DNA of 64,000 nucleotides from Flagellimonas ochracea (GCF_009903685.1 NZ_JAAABI010000005.1:120634-184633); one strand, 5' to 3'; positions 34,911 through 44,328 are shown, counted from the first letter of the stretch. Translations and numbers: made by a program. Notes: generated by a model from the sequence alone, not told the origin.

Positions 34911-35543
34911 ATGGTTAGTGAAAACGTAATGGACTTGGTGGAAAAAGGACTGATGTTGCCCTTAATGGAGGAATTTTACACCATTCAAGGGGAAGGATTT
35001 CATAAAGGTACCGCGGCGTATTTTATACGGGTGGGAGGTTGTGATGTGGGATGTCATTGGTGCGATGTTAAGGAAAGTTGGAATGCCGAGACCCATCCTC
35101 CTACGCCTATATATAGCATTATTGATAATGCCACCAAATTTTCCGATACTATTGTGGTGACTGGAGGTGAGCCGTTAACCTGGGACATGGGCCCGCTGAC
35201 ATTTGGTCTAAAAGAAAGGGAGTTAAAAACCCATATCGAAACCTCAGGGGCATACCCCTTGACCGGAACCTGGGACTGGATTTGTCTATCCCCAAAGAAA
35301 AACAAGCTTCCTGTCGGCGATATCCATAAAAAGGCTCATGAGCTCAAGGTAATTGTTTACAACAAGCACGATTTTATATTTGCAGAAGAACAGGCTGCCA
35401 AGGTAAGTGAAGATTGTGTGTTATATCTTCAACCAGAATGGAGTGTTCGGGAAAAAGTGGTTCCCTTAATTGTGGACTACGTAATGAAAAATCCTAAATG
35501 GAAAGTGTCCCTACAAACACATAAATACCTGAATATACCCTAA
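34911..35543 (+). CDS. queE: 7-carboxy-7-deazaguanine synthase (radical SAM)
   Basis: 210 residues from the ATG at 34911, directly after a strong -7 element. Radical SAM enzyme that converts carboxy-tetrahydropterin to 7-carboxy-7-deazaguanine in queuosine (tRNA modification) synthesis. The cluster-binding cysteines are Cys44, Cys48 and Cys51 in GGCDVGCHWCD. Other family signs are FYTIQGEGFHKGTAAYFIR near the start, TGGEPL for SAM binding, and HIETSGAYPL. An upstream in-frame ATG at 34842 lies before the promoter and was rejected. Other queuosine genes are not in the window. Confidence 0.95.
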   Translation: MVSENVMDLVEKGLMLPLMEEFYTIQGEGFHKGTAAYFIRVGGCDVGCHWCDVKESWNAETHPPTPIYSIIDNATKFSDTIVVTGGEPLTWDMGPLTFGLKERELKTHIETSGAYPLTGTWDWICLSPKKNKLPVGDIHKKAHELKVIVYNKHDFIFAEEQAAKVSEDCVLYLQPEWSVREKVVPLIVDYVMKNPKWKVSLQTHKYLNIP

Positions 35544-35554
35544 TACACTATAAA

Positions 35555-36358
35555 TTAGCGCCCGCCATTACTTTGCAGGTCCAAAATACATTCTGCGTCG
35601 AGTTCCGGTACCGCAGCAAGACCTTTTGAAGTATTACTTTCCATAGCTTTCATCATCGTTCCACCAAACTGAAGTTCGGCACGCATCAAACATCCATTCA
35701 CAACACAGTGGTTTTCAGCATCCGGGTCTTCATGGTCATTTACCGGGGTAGTGCCCAAATTGACCAATCCAAATAAATGGCCAAATTCGTGATTCAACGT
35801 CGCCGTTTCAACATCAGAAACGGTTACGATAACACTATTCCCCACTAAATCGCGAAGTGTCTTTTCATAAATTACCATAGAGGTATTTCTGTAGACGGCA
35901 CCTAGGGAGACAACCCCTTCGCTCTCATCATCGGAATCTGCTGGGGCATCAGCAAAATAAATATATATCGCTAAGGTCCCCCCTTGATTGTATGCGGTTC
36001 TATTTTCGGATTCAAGGTCTACTATTTCATCCAACAAAAGAGTTTCTTCGTTGGGGGATGGCAGTTCATTAAAGCTAAATTGAATGTTCTGCTTAAATGT
36101 TCTTTGCATTAGAAAATTCTCAAAATTTTCCAAGGCCTCGTCAGTTGGTCTAAAGCCAGTAACGTATGCGATTTCAATCAATAATTGATCAAAATTGTTA
36201 TTGGATAAAAGGTCGTTGGCAGAAGCACCCGTTGCCAAAAGATTTGCAGATTTATCTATAGTGACATTAGTGCCTCCAGAGTTGGTTTCATTGTCTGAAG
36301 AACACCCGAATAAAAACACCATTACCATTAATGGCAAAAACAACTTTCTCTTTTTCAT
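35555..36358 (-). CDS. Lipoprotein with metzincin-like zinc-protease motif
   Basis: 267 residues. The lipobox VFLFGC puts Cys19 at the mature end. The zinc motif HEFGHLFGLVNLG (His190, Glu191, His194) is of the metzincin type, although the third ligand position holds Asn200 rather than His. The loop NDHEDPDAENHCVVNGCLMR after it has extra His and Cys residues and a Met turn-like CLM. It resembles flavobacterial proteins annotated as membrane metalloproteases. It probably acts at the outer face of a membrane; the substrate is unknown. Confidence 0.85.
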   Translation of the reverse strand: MKKRKLFLPLMVMVFLFGCSSDNETNSGGTNVTIDKSANLLATGASANDLLSNNNFDQLLIEIAYVTGFRPTDEALENFENFLMQRTFKQNIQFSFNELPSPNEETLLLDEIVDLESENRTAYNQGGTLAIYIYFADAPADSDDESEGVVSLGAVYRNTSMVIYEKTLRDLVGNSVIVTVSDVETATLNHEFGHLFGLVNLGTTPVNDHEDPDAENHCVVNGCLMRAELQFGGTMMKAMESNTSKGLAAVPELDAECILDLQSNGGR

Positions 36359-36398
36359 GCTTTAAAACTATTAAAGAAGAACGTTATAAAGGTTATTT

Positions 36399-37112
36399 CT
36401 AGTATTCTTTTAATGAAAGTTTAGCTAAATAGTCGTAATGCGGGCCCAATAGTACCAGTTCGCAGGATAAATTGTTCGCGGCGCATGCATTTTGAAGCGT
36501 ATTGTAATCAATGTAAAGCCAAGGAAATGGAGCGGTTTTATTGCCTTTGTAACGCATCACAAAGGTTACCTCGCCGTAGTAATTGCCGTTCGATGGAATC
36601 CAATAGCCACCATCATCATCCTGGTTGAACATGTAGATGATATCACTGGAATCCAGTAGTATTTGCCCATTGGGTTTCAGAAGAGATGTCAAATGCCGTA
36701 AAAAAACATTTAGATGGTCTAGAGTTCCTGCCAATCCAACGCCATTCATCAGTAGTAGTAGGGTATCGAACTTTTCTTCTTTGTATTCGAGAAGAGTCTG
36801 GTTTATCGGGTTTATAACACCTCTTTTTTTGCAAACCTCTATAGCCCCTGCAGATGAGTCCAAGGCTGTTACCTTCATTCCCTTTTCCTGAAGATACAGT
36901 GCGTGATTTCCCGCTCCACAGCCAATATCAAGTACTGAACCCCTGGCCATTTCCATAGCCTTTTGTTCCAACAGGGGCATTGCTTCAAAATTGCGAAATA
37001 GATAGGGTAGCGGAATCGCGTCTTCCTCATCCAGGGAGGAAAACGTTAGGATATCTTCCGTATAATTTCCAAGATGGTAGTCCATCAAAGCTTTTCCGAA
37101 AACATCTTCCAT
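36399..37112 (-). CDS. Class I SAM-dependent methyltransferase
   Basis: 237 residues. The SAM-binding motif I is VLDIGCGAGNHALYLQEKGM; motif II is seen around VTALDSSAGAIEVCKKRG, and the post-motif sequence FDTLLLLMNGVGLAGTLDHL is followed by SLLKPNGQILLDSSDIIYMF. The acceptor is unknown. The soluble protein has no signal peptide. It lies 81 bp from the divergent cysteine-cluster gene and 40 bp from the metzincin gene upstream on the same strand. Confidence 0.9.
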   Translation of the reverse strand: MEDVFGKALMDYHLGNYTEDILTFSSLDEEDAIPLPYLFRNFEAMPLLEQKAMEMARGSVLDIGCGAGNHALYLQEKGMKVTALDSSAGAIEVCKKRGVINPINQTLLEYKEEKFDTLLLLMNGVGLAGTLDHLNVFLRHLTSLLKPNGQILLDSSDIIYMFNQDDDGGYWIPSNGNYYGEVTFVMRYKGNKTAPFPWLYIDYNTLQNACAANNLSCELVLLGPHYDYLAKLSLKEY

Positions 37113-37193
37113 CCATATTGATTTGGATTACAAAGTTGTGACTTTTATTGGAGATAAAGGTTTAATTGAAATCTCTTTTTTATGTTTGTTTCC

Positions 37194-37688
37194 ATGAAAA
37201 TTAAATTGGAACAACTGTCTCTAAAAGCTGGGGAAAAGCATGCAGAGAATAAGAGGTTTTTTGCCAAGTTGCGGAAAAGGCCTCCCAAGGATTTGGATTA
37301 TACCATGCAGGAGCTCCATAATGATGAGTTTGAACGAACAGATTGCCTTACCTGTGCCAATTGTTGTAAAACCACGGGTCCCCTTTTCACCAACGCGGAT
37401 ATTGAACGGATTTCAAAGCATCTTCGAATGAAATCCTCCCAATTTATTAAGACGTATTTGAGACTGGACGAAGACAATGACCATGTACTCCAGAGCGTTC
37501 CCTGCACATTTTTGGGAGATGATAATTACTGTTCCATCTATGAGGTGCGCCCGAAAGCCTGTCGGGAATACCCCCATACGGACCGAAAAAAGTTTCAGCA
37601 AATCAGTAATCTTACTTTAAAGAACGTAGCCATTTGTCCTGCTGCTTTCAACATTGTAGAACAAATGAAGCGAAGAATCAAAATTTAA
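37194..37688 (+). CDS. YkgJ-family cysteine cluster protein
   Basis: 164 residues from the ATG at 37194; an ATG four codons upstream at 37182 is possible but lies inside a TATGTTTG -7-like element. The conserved Cys pattern is DCLTCANCCKTTGPLF near residue 45, then VPCTFLGDDNYCSIYEVRPK followed by ACREYPH, and a last Cys in VAICPAAFN. These cysteines probably bind a zinc or iron-sulfur site. Members are UPF0153/YkgJ-like and of unknown function. Confidence 0.88.
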   Translation: MKIKLEQLSLKAGEKHAENKRFFAKLRKRPPKDLDYTMQELHNDEFERTDCLTCANCCKTTGPLFTNADIERISKHLRMKSSQFIKTYLRLDEDNDHVLQSVPCTFLGDDNYCSIYEVRPKACREYPHTDRKKFQQISNLTLKNVAICPAAFNIVEQMKRRIKI

Positions 37689-37709
37689 TCATTTCTTATC
37701 TTTGGAAGT

Positions 37710-38549
37710 ATGGAACAAATCATTACCTACTTCGAAACAATACCTTCTTGGCATCGAAGCCTTATTTTGGTGGGAGGCATTACTTTTTTCTGGATTTTAG
37801 AGGGTATTGTGCCCCTATTTAATGCACCATACAAAAAGTGGCGACATTCGGTTCCCAATTTTTTCTTTACTCTAACGACCATTTTAGTGAATTTTCCTTT
37901 GGCCTTTTTGTTGCTCAAAACATCAGATTGGGCAGTGGCCAACCAGTTTGGGATTATCAATTGGTTACCAGAGATGCCGCTATGGCTCTATGTGCTGCTA
38001 GGCTTACTTTTTTTGGATTTGATAGGTGCGTACACGGCCCATTGGGTGGAACACAAGGTAAAGCTACTTTGGATGGTGCATTTGGTGCACCATTCTGATC
38101 ATAATGTGGATACGACCACAGCGAATCGCCATCATCCCTTGGAAAGTCTTATTCGATATTTCTTCACATTGATAGGAGTTTTTCTTGTTGGAGCACCTAT
38201 TGGCATCATCATGTTGTACCAGAGTATGTCCGTGGTGCTTTCCCAGTTCAATCATGCAAACATACGACTGCCCAAAATGGTGGATAATGCCATAAGTTGG
38301 TTCATTGTTAGTCCCGATATGCACAAAGTACACCATCATTATAAACTACCCTATACCGATTCCAATTACGGTAATATTTTTTCGATTTGGGACCGCTTGT
38401 TCGGCACCTATATGACCATGAACCTGGATAAAATCATTTATGGTGTGGATACCTTTCCGGACGAAAAAGAAAATAGTAGTATCATAGGACTGTTGAAACA
38501 ACCTTTTCACAAGTATAGAAGACCAACTACCGAAAAGGCGAAGCCTTGA
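37710..38549 (+). CDS. Sterol desaturase/fatty-acid hydroxylase-family membrane protein
   Basis: 279 residues with four hydrophobic helices and the di-iron histidine boxes of the family. These are HWVEHKVKLLWMVHLVHHSD (HxxxH and HxxHH) and NRHHPLES, with a last box in PDMHKVHHHYKLPYTDSNYG. Members hydroxylate or desaturate lipids, sterols or carotenoids in the membrane using O2. In a carotenoid-using flavobacterium a lipid or carotenoid substrate is plausible, but this is inference. It starts 21 bp after the YkgJ gene, so the genes may be co-transcribed. Confidence 0.92.
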   Translation: MEQIITYFETIPSWHRSLILVGGITFFWILEGIVPLFNAPYKKWRHSVPNFFFTLTTILVNFPLAFLLLKTSDWAVANQFGIINWLPEMPLWLYVLLGLLFLDLIGAYTAHWVEHKVKLLWMVHLVHHSDHNVDTTTANRHHPLESLIRYFFTLIGVFLVGAPIGIIMLYQSMSVVLSQFNHANIRLPKMVDNAISWFIVSPDMHKVHHHYKLPYTDSNYGNIFSIWDRLFGTYMTMNLDKIIYGVDTFPDEKENSSIIGLLKQPFHKYRRPTTEKAKP

Positions 38550-38577
38550 ATGACCCTTCAAATCTAAACTGTTATTG

Positions 38578-39432
38578 ATGCACGAAGAGATTATCATTAC
38601 TTGCAGTGATGGTTACGGTCTTTGCGCCAAAGTATTTGTGGCCCAAAAATCAAAGAATCGAAAGAAGGTTTTAATCATCAATTCAGCTACCGCTGTCAAT
38701 CAAGATTTGTATCAAAACTATGCTTTGTATATGTCCGGAAATGGATTCGAGGTTATTACGTATGACTATCGGGGTATTGCCGGCTCCAGACCCAAAAAAT
38801 TAAGAGGATTTAGGGCGTCTTTTGTGGATTGGGCCCAAAAGGACTTATTTGCGGTTATCAACTATGTTAAGCGCAACTATACCAAACATTCCATCCTGAT
38901 GTTGGGTCACAGCATTGGCGGAACACTTCTGGGGCTTTGCCCTTTGAATCAACAGGTCGATGGGATATTGACTATCGGAGCACAAACGGCCTATTATAAG
39001 GACTGGGAAAGAGATAGCATGAAATTGTACTTGATGTGGCACATTTTTTTACCAGGGTTGACACGTGTTTTTGGATATTTTCCTGGGAAGCATTTGGGCA
39101 TCTTGGAAGATATTCCCAAAGGGGTCATACAACAGTGGCATGCCAGACGATTGAATTCCAATATGTCCAGACAGTTGATTGAAGATGGGCACCAAATCTA
39201 TTTTGATATGTTCAAAGGAAAATTGTTGACTTTTGCCATTACTGATGATCCGATAGGCACCAAGCAGGCTTTGATGCGCGTTCATGATGCCTTTGTACAT
39301 GCTGAAAAAGACTATGTTTCTATTTCCCCGGAAGACGTTGGCGTATCCCAAATAGGCCATTTTGGATTTTTCAGTCGAAGATTTCAAAACTCACTGTGGC
39401 CAAAAACCTTGAACTGGTTCAAAAACGTATAG
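38578..39432 (+). CDS. Alpha/beta hydrolase
   Basis: 284 residues from the ATG at 38578. Motifs are KVLIINSATAVNQDLYQNYA (oxyanion strand region), ITYDYRGIAGSRPKKLRGFR, and nucleophile elbow LGHSIGGTLLGL. A late PISPE-like stretch (DYVSISPEDVGVSQIGHFGF) carries the expected His. It resembles the serine aminopeptidase S33 or YheT-like esterase families, but the substrate is unknown. It starts 28 bp after the desaturase gene, a possible operon partner. Confidence 0.88.
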   Translation: MHEEIIITCSDGYGLCAKVFVAQKSKNRKKVLIINSATAVNQDLYQNYALYMSGNGFEVITYDYRGIAGSRPKKLRGFRASFVDWAQKDLFAVINYVKRNYTKHSILMLGHSIGGTLLGLCPLNQQVDGILTIGAQTAYYKDWERDSMKLYLMWHIFLPGLTRVFGYFPGKHLGILEDIPKGVIQQWHARRLNSNMSRQLIEDGHQIYFDMFKGKLLTFAITDDPIGTKQALMRVHDAFVHAEKDYVSISPEDVGVSQIGHFGFFSRRFQNSLWPKTLNWFKNV

Positions 39433-39452
39433 CTTTCCAATTGGCAAATGAA

Positions 39453-40682
39453 CTACTCTTCGTACATCAAATAATTTTCTCGAATTCTTTCAAAGGCCTC
39501 TAAATCTTCTTGCCAAGTTGCCTTTATCGCTGCTTCGGAAAGGCCAGATTCAATCTGTTGTTGTAGCAAGGGAGTTCCTGCATGTTTTGTAAATCCATCC
39601 GTGTTGAAGAACTTGGATTTATCCAAGGCATTTTGATAAGCATCGATAATCCAGCGAAGCGATACCCGATTCATTCTTTCACTTTGTGAAAGATCCTTTC
39701 CATAACAAATTTTACCTTCTTCCTTAGGATATTTGGAGCCAAAATTTGGTTGGGGCACATAGCTAAAATCGTACGCGGTACTATCCAAAAAGGAAGCCCC
39801 GTAACGCTGGAATTGAAACTCCGTTCCCCTTCCCGCATTAACGTTGGTGCCTTCAAAGAGTCCTAAACTAGGGTACAACGTTATGGAAACATCATTGGGC
39901 AAGTTCGGTGAGGGCCGTATTGGCAAATGAAATTCCGATTGATGTGTATAATTTTTGAGAGGTATAACCTTTAATTCCACTTTTTTACTGTCTTGTAGCC
40001 AACCCTCACCATTCAGCATTTGGGCATATTCCCCGATGGTCATGCCATAAACCAAAGGAATAGGATTCATTCCCAAAAAACTTGAGTGTTCCGTCATCAT
40101 TGTGGGGCCATCCACATAATGACCGTTGGGATTGGGCCTATCCAGAACGATAACAGGAATATCTTTTTCGGCACAAGCCTCCATGACCAATTGCAAGGTG
40201 GCGATGTAGGTGTAGAATCGGACGCCTACGTCTTGGATATCGAACACGACAACGTCAAGACCATCTAATTGTTCTTGGTAAGGTTTGCGGTTTTTTCCAT
40301 ATAATGAAATTATAGGGAGGCCAGTTTTTGCATCCACGCCATCTTTGATATGCTCTCCAGCATCCGCTGTGCCCCGAAATCCATGTTCTGGGGCAAAGAC
40401 CTTGACAACATCCACTTTGTGGGATAATAAGGAGTCTACCAAATGTGTGTAGCCTACGTTATGAAATACGACACTCGTTTGGTTGGCCACAATCCCCACC
40501 TTTTTTTCGAAGAGATCAGGCAGGTACAAATTCATACGGTTGGCGGCCACCTCAATTTGGGGCAGGCGGTCCAAATCCACTTGGCGATGGGATTTAACAT
40601 TGTCTTTTGGTTGTCCCTTACAGGAAGAAAACACCAAAACCAACAAGAAAACCGTACTTTTGAAAACTGATAAAATGGGCAT
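39453..40682 (-). CDS. namZ: DUF1343 lipoprotein, NamZ-type exo-beta-N-acetylmuramidase
   Basis: 409 residues. A signal peptide ends in the lipobox LVFSSC (Cys21). The body matches DUF1343: KKVGIVANQTSVV, VVKVFAPEHGFRGTADAGEH, PIISLYGKNRKPYQEQLDGL, VVVFDIQDVGVRFYTYIATL and DRPNPNG. A characterised Bacteroidota relative, NamZ, removes terminal N-acetylmuramic acid from peptidoglycan fragments for recycling. The C-terminal domain ends in a Glu-rich tail. Only three bases separate its start from the divergent permease start. Confidence 0.9.
   Translation of the reverse strand: MPILSVFKSTVFLLVLVFSSCKGQPKDNVKSHRQVDLDRLPQIEVAANRMNLYLPDLFEKKVGIVANQTSVVFHNVGYTHLVDSLLSHKVDVVKVFAPEHGFRGTADAGEHIKDGVDAKTGLPIISLYGKNRKPYQEQLDGLDVVVFDIQDVGVRFYTYIATLQLVMEACAEKDIPVIVLDRPNPNGHYVDGPTMMTEHSSFLGMNPIPLVYGMTIGEYAQMLNGEGWLQDSKKVELKVIPLKNYTHQSEFHLPIRPSPNLPNDVSITLYPSLGLFEGTNVNAGRGTEFQFQRYGASFLDSTAYDFSYVPQPNFGSKYPKEEGKICYGKDLSQSERMNRVSLRWIIDAYQNALDKSKFFNTDGFTKHAGTPLLQQQIESGLSEAAIKATWQEDLEAFERIRENYLMYEE
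40655..40662 (+). promoter_or_regulatory. -7 element of the permease gene inside namZ
   Basis: TACTTTTG (TAnnTTTG type) reads toward the LolC/E-like gene and lies 23 bp before its TTG start, within the namZ signal-peptide codons. Confidence 0.4.
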
Positions 40683-40685
40683 TCG

Positions 40686-41927
40686 TTGAATTTAGAATTG
40701 TTTATTGCCAAACGCCTGATTACAGGGAAGGAGCATAAAATTAGCATTTCCGCCCCTATAATAAAAATAGCCATTGCAGCCATTGCCATTGGAGTGGTCA
40801 TGATGCTCATTGCCATAGCCACCGGTGTGGGGCTTAAACACAAAATTCGGGAGAAAGTAGCTGCGTTCAACGGCCACATTCAAATTTCCAATTACGACAA
40901 CAATAATTCTGATGTTTCGGTAACCCCAATTTCTCTCAATCAGGAGTTTTACCCAGAATTCAAAGATGTAGAAGGGGTGGCCCATATTCAGGCCGTGGCC
41001 TTGAAAGGGGGCATTATTAGAACCGAGGAAACCTTCGAGGGAATGCTTGCCAAAGGGGTGGGTAAGGATTATAACTGGAACACTTTCATGGAGTATTTGG
41101 TAGCAGGAAGATTACCAAATTATTCAGAAAAGTTGAATGATGAGGTTTTGTTGTCTCGAATGATGGCCAATCGACTGCAATTGAACATTGGTGATTCCTT
41201 TTTTTCCTTTTTTCTGAAGGATGGAGATGCTTCCAAAGCACCTAACAATAGAAAGTTTGAGATTGTTGGTATCTATGACAGTGGCTTCGAAGAATTTGAC
41301 GCCACTTATGTTTTTGTGGACATCCGTCATATTCAACGCATGAACAAATGGGAGGCGGACCAAATTGGAAGTTTTGAAGTTTTTCTGGATGATTTTGACA
41401 AGTTGGAGGTAAAAAGCAATGAAATATACGGGAAGACCGTTTCAAGTCTGGATACCCAAAACATCAAAACCAAATACTACCGGATTTTCGAATGGATCGG
41501 TCTTTTTGATTTTAACATTGCTCTGATCATTGGTATAATGATTATTGTTGGAGGCATCAATATGATTACGGCACTTTTGGTTTTGATTCTCGAGCGTACA
41601 CAAATGATAGGAATTTTGAAGGCTTTGGGGTCTGCCAATTGGAGCATTCGAAAAGTGTTCCTGTACAATGCCACCTATCTTATTGCTGTTGGTTTGTTTT
41701 GGGGCAATCTTATAGGTTTGGGACTGCTCTACTTTCAACATAAATACCGATTTCTGAAGTTTCCGAATCCAGAGGAGTACTATATTGATTATATTCCGGT
41801 TTATCTAAATGCGCCAATGGTCATCTTGCTCAATCTGGGCGTGATGTTTTTGTGTCTTTTGATGCTTCTGTTGCCCTCCTACATCATCACCAAAATAACA
41901 CCCGTGAAAGCGATTAAGTTTGAATAA
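40686..41927 (+). CDS. LolC/LolE-like ABC transporter permease (FtsX family)
   Basis: 413 residues. A first membrane helix (IIKIAIAAIAIGVVMMLIAI) is followed by a large periplasmic MacB-like loop of about 220 residues (IREKVAAFNGHIQISNY, EVLLSRMMANRLQLNIGDSF). Three more helices then follow, with LVLILERTQMIGILKALGSA, the coupling region of FtsX domains. Relatives LolC/E extract lipoproteins for outer-membrane sorting; other lipid or peptide exporters are possible. The start is taken as TTG at 40686, because upstream codons belong to the divergent namZ and no ATG fits. The partner ATPase gene is not in the window. Confidence 0.88.
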   Translation: MNLELFIAKRLITGKEHKISISAPIIKIAIAAIAIGVVMMLIAIATGVGLKHKIREKVAAFNGHIQISNYDNNNSDVSVTPISLNQEFYPEFKDVEGVAHIQAVALKGGIIRTEETFEGMLAKGVGKDYNWNTFMEYLVAGRLPNYSEKLNDEVLLSRMMANRLQLNIGDSFFSFFLKDGDASKAPNNRKFEIVGIYDSGFEEFDATYVFVDIRHIQRMNKWEADQIGSFEVFLDDFDKLEVKSNEIYGKTVSSLDTQNIKTKYYRIFEWIGLFDFNIALIIGIMIIVGGINMITALLVLILERTQMIGILKALGSANWSIRKVFLYNATYLIAVGLFWGNLIGLGLLYFQHKYRFLKFPNPEEYYIDYIPVYLNAPMVILLNLGVMFLCLLMLLLPSYIITKITPVKAIKFE

Positions 41928-41978
41928 AGAAGTCCAATGTTCCGCTTTTTCTAATCTTTTTTTGGAATAATTTTAGGG

Positions 41979-42007
41979 TTGATGTGCACCCCAAAAAACT
42001 ATCTTTG
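41979..42007 (+). promoter_or_regulatory. Promoter of the cysteine synthase-like gene
   Basis: TTG at 41979-41981 and TATCTTTG at 42000-42007 are spaced 18 bp, close to the Bacteroidota consensus. The ATG follows nine bases later, giving a very short leader. Confidence 0.5.
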
Positions 42008-42016
42008 TGCCCAACT

Positions 42017-42997
42017 ATGGAATACGCAGAAAATATTTTGGAAACCATTGGAAACACGCCCTTGGTGAAAATGAACAAATTAACGGCCAAACTGCCCTGT
42101 TTGGTCCTGGCCAAATACGAAACATTTAATCCTGGGAACTCCGTAAAGGACAGAATGGCGCTCCAGATGATAGAGGATGCTGAAGCTGCCGGAATTTTGA
42201 AACCCGGGGGGACCATTATTGAAGGTACTTCTGGAAACACAGGTATGGGCTTGGCCTTGGCGGCTGTTGTGAAGGGTTATCGAATGATCTGTGTAATAAG
42301 TGACAAGCAGTCCAAAGAAAAAATCGATATCTTAAAAGCCGTGGGAAGTGAGGTTCATGTATGCCCCACCGATGTTGCCCCGGATGATCCCAGAAGTTAC
42401 TATTCCACAGCAAGAAGATTATCAACAGAAATCCCCAATTCTTGGTATGTCAATCAATATGATAATCCAAGTAATGCCAAAGCGCATTATTTAACGACAG
42501 GCCCTGAGATTTGGAGGCAGACCGATGGCAAGGTAACCCATTTTGTGGTAGGCGTGGGCACAGGAGGCACCATTTCTGGAGTGGGAAAATATCTCAAAGA
42601 ACAGAACCCTGACATTAAAGTTTGGGGCATTGACACCTACGGTTCCGTGTTCAAAAAATATCACGAAACTGGCATTTTTGACGAAAATGAGATCTACCCT
42701 TACATCACAGAGGGCATTGGAGAGGACATATTGCCCAAGAATGTTGATTTTGACATCATTGATGGCTTTACCAAAGTGACGGATAAAGACGCGGCGGTGT
42801 ATACCCAGCGATTGGCGAAGGAGGAAGGCATGTTTTTGGGAAACTCTGCAGGTGCTGCGGTCAAAGGATTACTTCAATTGAAAGAACATTTTAACGAGGA
42901 TGATGTGGTCGTGGTCTTATTTCATGACCACGGCAGTCGCTATGTGGGCAAAATATTCAATGACGATTGGATGCGTGAACAGGGGTTTATCGAGTAA
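42017..42997 (+). CDS. Cysteine synthase/cystathionine beta-synthase-type PLP enzyme
   Basis: 326 residues from the ATG at 42017; the upstream in-frame ATG at 41984 lies before the promoter element. It belongs to the fold-type II PLP family. Lys44 in NPGNSVKDRMA binds PLP, EGTSGNTGMGLALAA binds the substrate carboxylate, and VVGVGTGGTISGVGKYLKEQ binds the PLP phosphate. Such enzymes make cysteine from O-acetylserine and sulfide, or cystathionine from serine and homocysteine. The lack of CBS domains and of a haem domain fits a bacterial cysteine synthase or CBS-like enzyme; sequence alone does not decide. Confidence 0.92.
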   Translation: MEYAENILETIGNTPLVKMNKLTAKLPCLVLAKYETFNPGNSVKDRMALQMIEDAEAAGILKPGGTIIEGTSGNTGMGLALAAVVKGYRMICVISDKQSKEKIDILKAVGSEVHVCPTDVAPDDPRSYYSTARRLSTEIPNSWYVNQYDNPSNAKAHYLTTGPEIWRQTDGKVTHFVVGVGTGGTISGVGKYLKEQNPDIKVWGIDTYGSVFKKYHETGIFDENEIYPYITEGIGEDILPKNVDFDIIDGFTKVTDKDAAVYTQRLAKEEGMFLGNSAGAAVKGLLQLKEHFNEDDVVVVLFHDHGSRYVGKIFNDDWMREQGFIE

Positions 42998-43035
42998 ATT
43001 TTTGATAAATTCGGGGAAAACACAAAACCATTGCC

Positions 43036-44328
43036 ATGAAGTATTTGTTAACCCCATTATTTTTACTGTTTGTCTTATCATTAACAGCCCAAAAGCTTTC
43101 CAGAACCGAAAAAAGGATTGTTGCTTCCATTGAAAAAAACAACAAAGAAGCCGTTACTTTTTTGGAGAAAGTGGTGAATATCAATAGTGGCACCTTGAAC
43201 GCAAAAGGTGTCAAAGCGGTTGGCATGGTATTCAAGAACGAATTTGATGACATTGGTTTTGATACCCGTTGGATAGCCATGCCTGACGAAATGAATCGAG
43301 CGGGCCATTTATTTGCGGAAACTTCGGGCGACCAAGGAAAAAAACTACTACTTATAGGACATCTGGATACGGTTTTTGAAGAAGACAGTCCTTTTCAAAC
43401 CTTTACCATGGTCAACGACAGTATTGCCCATGCGCCTGGAGGCAATGATATGAAAGGTGGAGATGTCATTATACTATATGCACTTAAAGCATTACAAGAA
43501 CACGGTTTGCTTAAGAATGCCCAAATTATTGTGGCGTTAACAGGCGATGAGGAAAGCACCGGAAAGCCATTGTCCATCAGCAGAAAAGCTTTAGTGGAAG
43601 CTGCGAAACGAAGTGATATTGCCCTGGGTTTTGAGACCTCTACCGGATTCAATTATGCCACTGTAGCTCGAAGAGGTGCCTCTGGTTGGGCGTTGGAGGT
43701 GGAAGGAAAACGAGCGCACTCTTCGGGAATTTTTAATGACCGGGTAGGTGCTGGGGCCATTTTTGAGATTTCACGTATTCTGCACCAATTTTATACCGAT
43801 GTAAAAGGGGAGGATTTGCTCACCTTCAATCCTGGTACATTGTTGGGAGGAACTTTTGTCAATTTTGATAAGTCTACCAGTAAGGGTGAGGTTTTTGGGA
43901 AGACTAATGTGGTGGCCCAGAGGGCGATGGTACATGGTGGTCTTCGATTTATTTCTGAAGAGCAAAAAGAGCGGGCCAGAGAAAAAATGCGAAGCATTGT
44001 TTCCAATAATCTGCCCAATACCTCAGCATCCATCAGTTTTACAGACAGTTACCCGGCTATGCAGCCTACCGAGGGAAACCTTGGACTTTTGAAAACGCTC
44101 AATAGCGTAAGTCTCGATTTGAATCAAGGGGAGGTGCTCGCTTATGACCCGGGAAAACGGGGAGCTGCCGATGTTTCCTTTGTGGCCGAGTATGTAGATT
44201 GTTTGGATGGTTTGGGAACCATGGGTACTGGGGCCCACACACCAGAAGAAACGGTTAATCTCAATACCATAGAGGCACTGACCAAACGAACTGCCATTTT
44301 AATTTACAGGCTCATAAATTCAAAATAA
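43036..44328 (+). CDS. Secreted M20-family metallopeptidase
   Basis: 430 residues. The signal peptide (MKYLLTPLFLLFVLSLTAQ) predicts export. The metal site of the M20/M25/M40 family shows in LLLIGHLDTVFEEDSPFQ, in GGNDMKGGDVIILYALKA, and in ALTGDEESTGKPLSI with the base Glu. A dimerisation domain in the middle (WALEVEGKRAHSSGIFNDRV) and a late His in TMGTGAHTPEETVNL complete the pattern. It is likely a carboxypeptidase G2/CPG2-like exopeptidase taking part in peptide breakdown. Its stop codon overlaps the next ATG by one base. Confidence 0.93.
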   Translation: MKYLLTPLFLLFVLSLTAQKLSRTEKRIVASIEKNNKEAVTFLEKVVNINSGTLNAKGVKAVGMVFKNEFDDIGFDTRWIAMPDEMNRAGHLFAETSGDQGKKLLLIGHLDTVFEEDSPFQTFTMVNDSIAHAPGGNDMKGGDVIILYALKALQEHGLLKNAQIIVALTGDEESTGKPLSISRKALVEAAKRSDIALGFETSTGFNYATVARRGASGWALEVEGKRAHSSGIFNDRVGAGAIFEISRILHQFYTDVKGEDLLTFNPGTLLGGTFVNFDKSTSKGEVFGKTNVVAQRAMVHGGLRFISEEQKERAREKMRSIVSNNLPNTSASISFTDSYPAMQPTEGNLGLLKTLNSVSLDLNQGEVLAYDPGKRGAADVSFVAEYVDCLDGLGTMGTGAHTPEETVNLNTIEALTKRTAILIYRLINSK

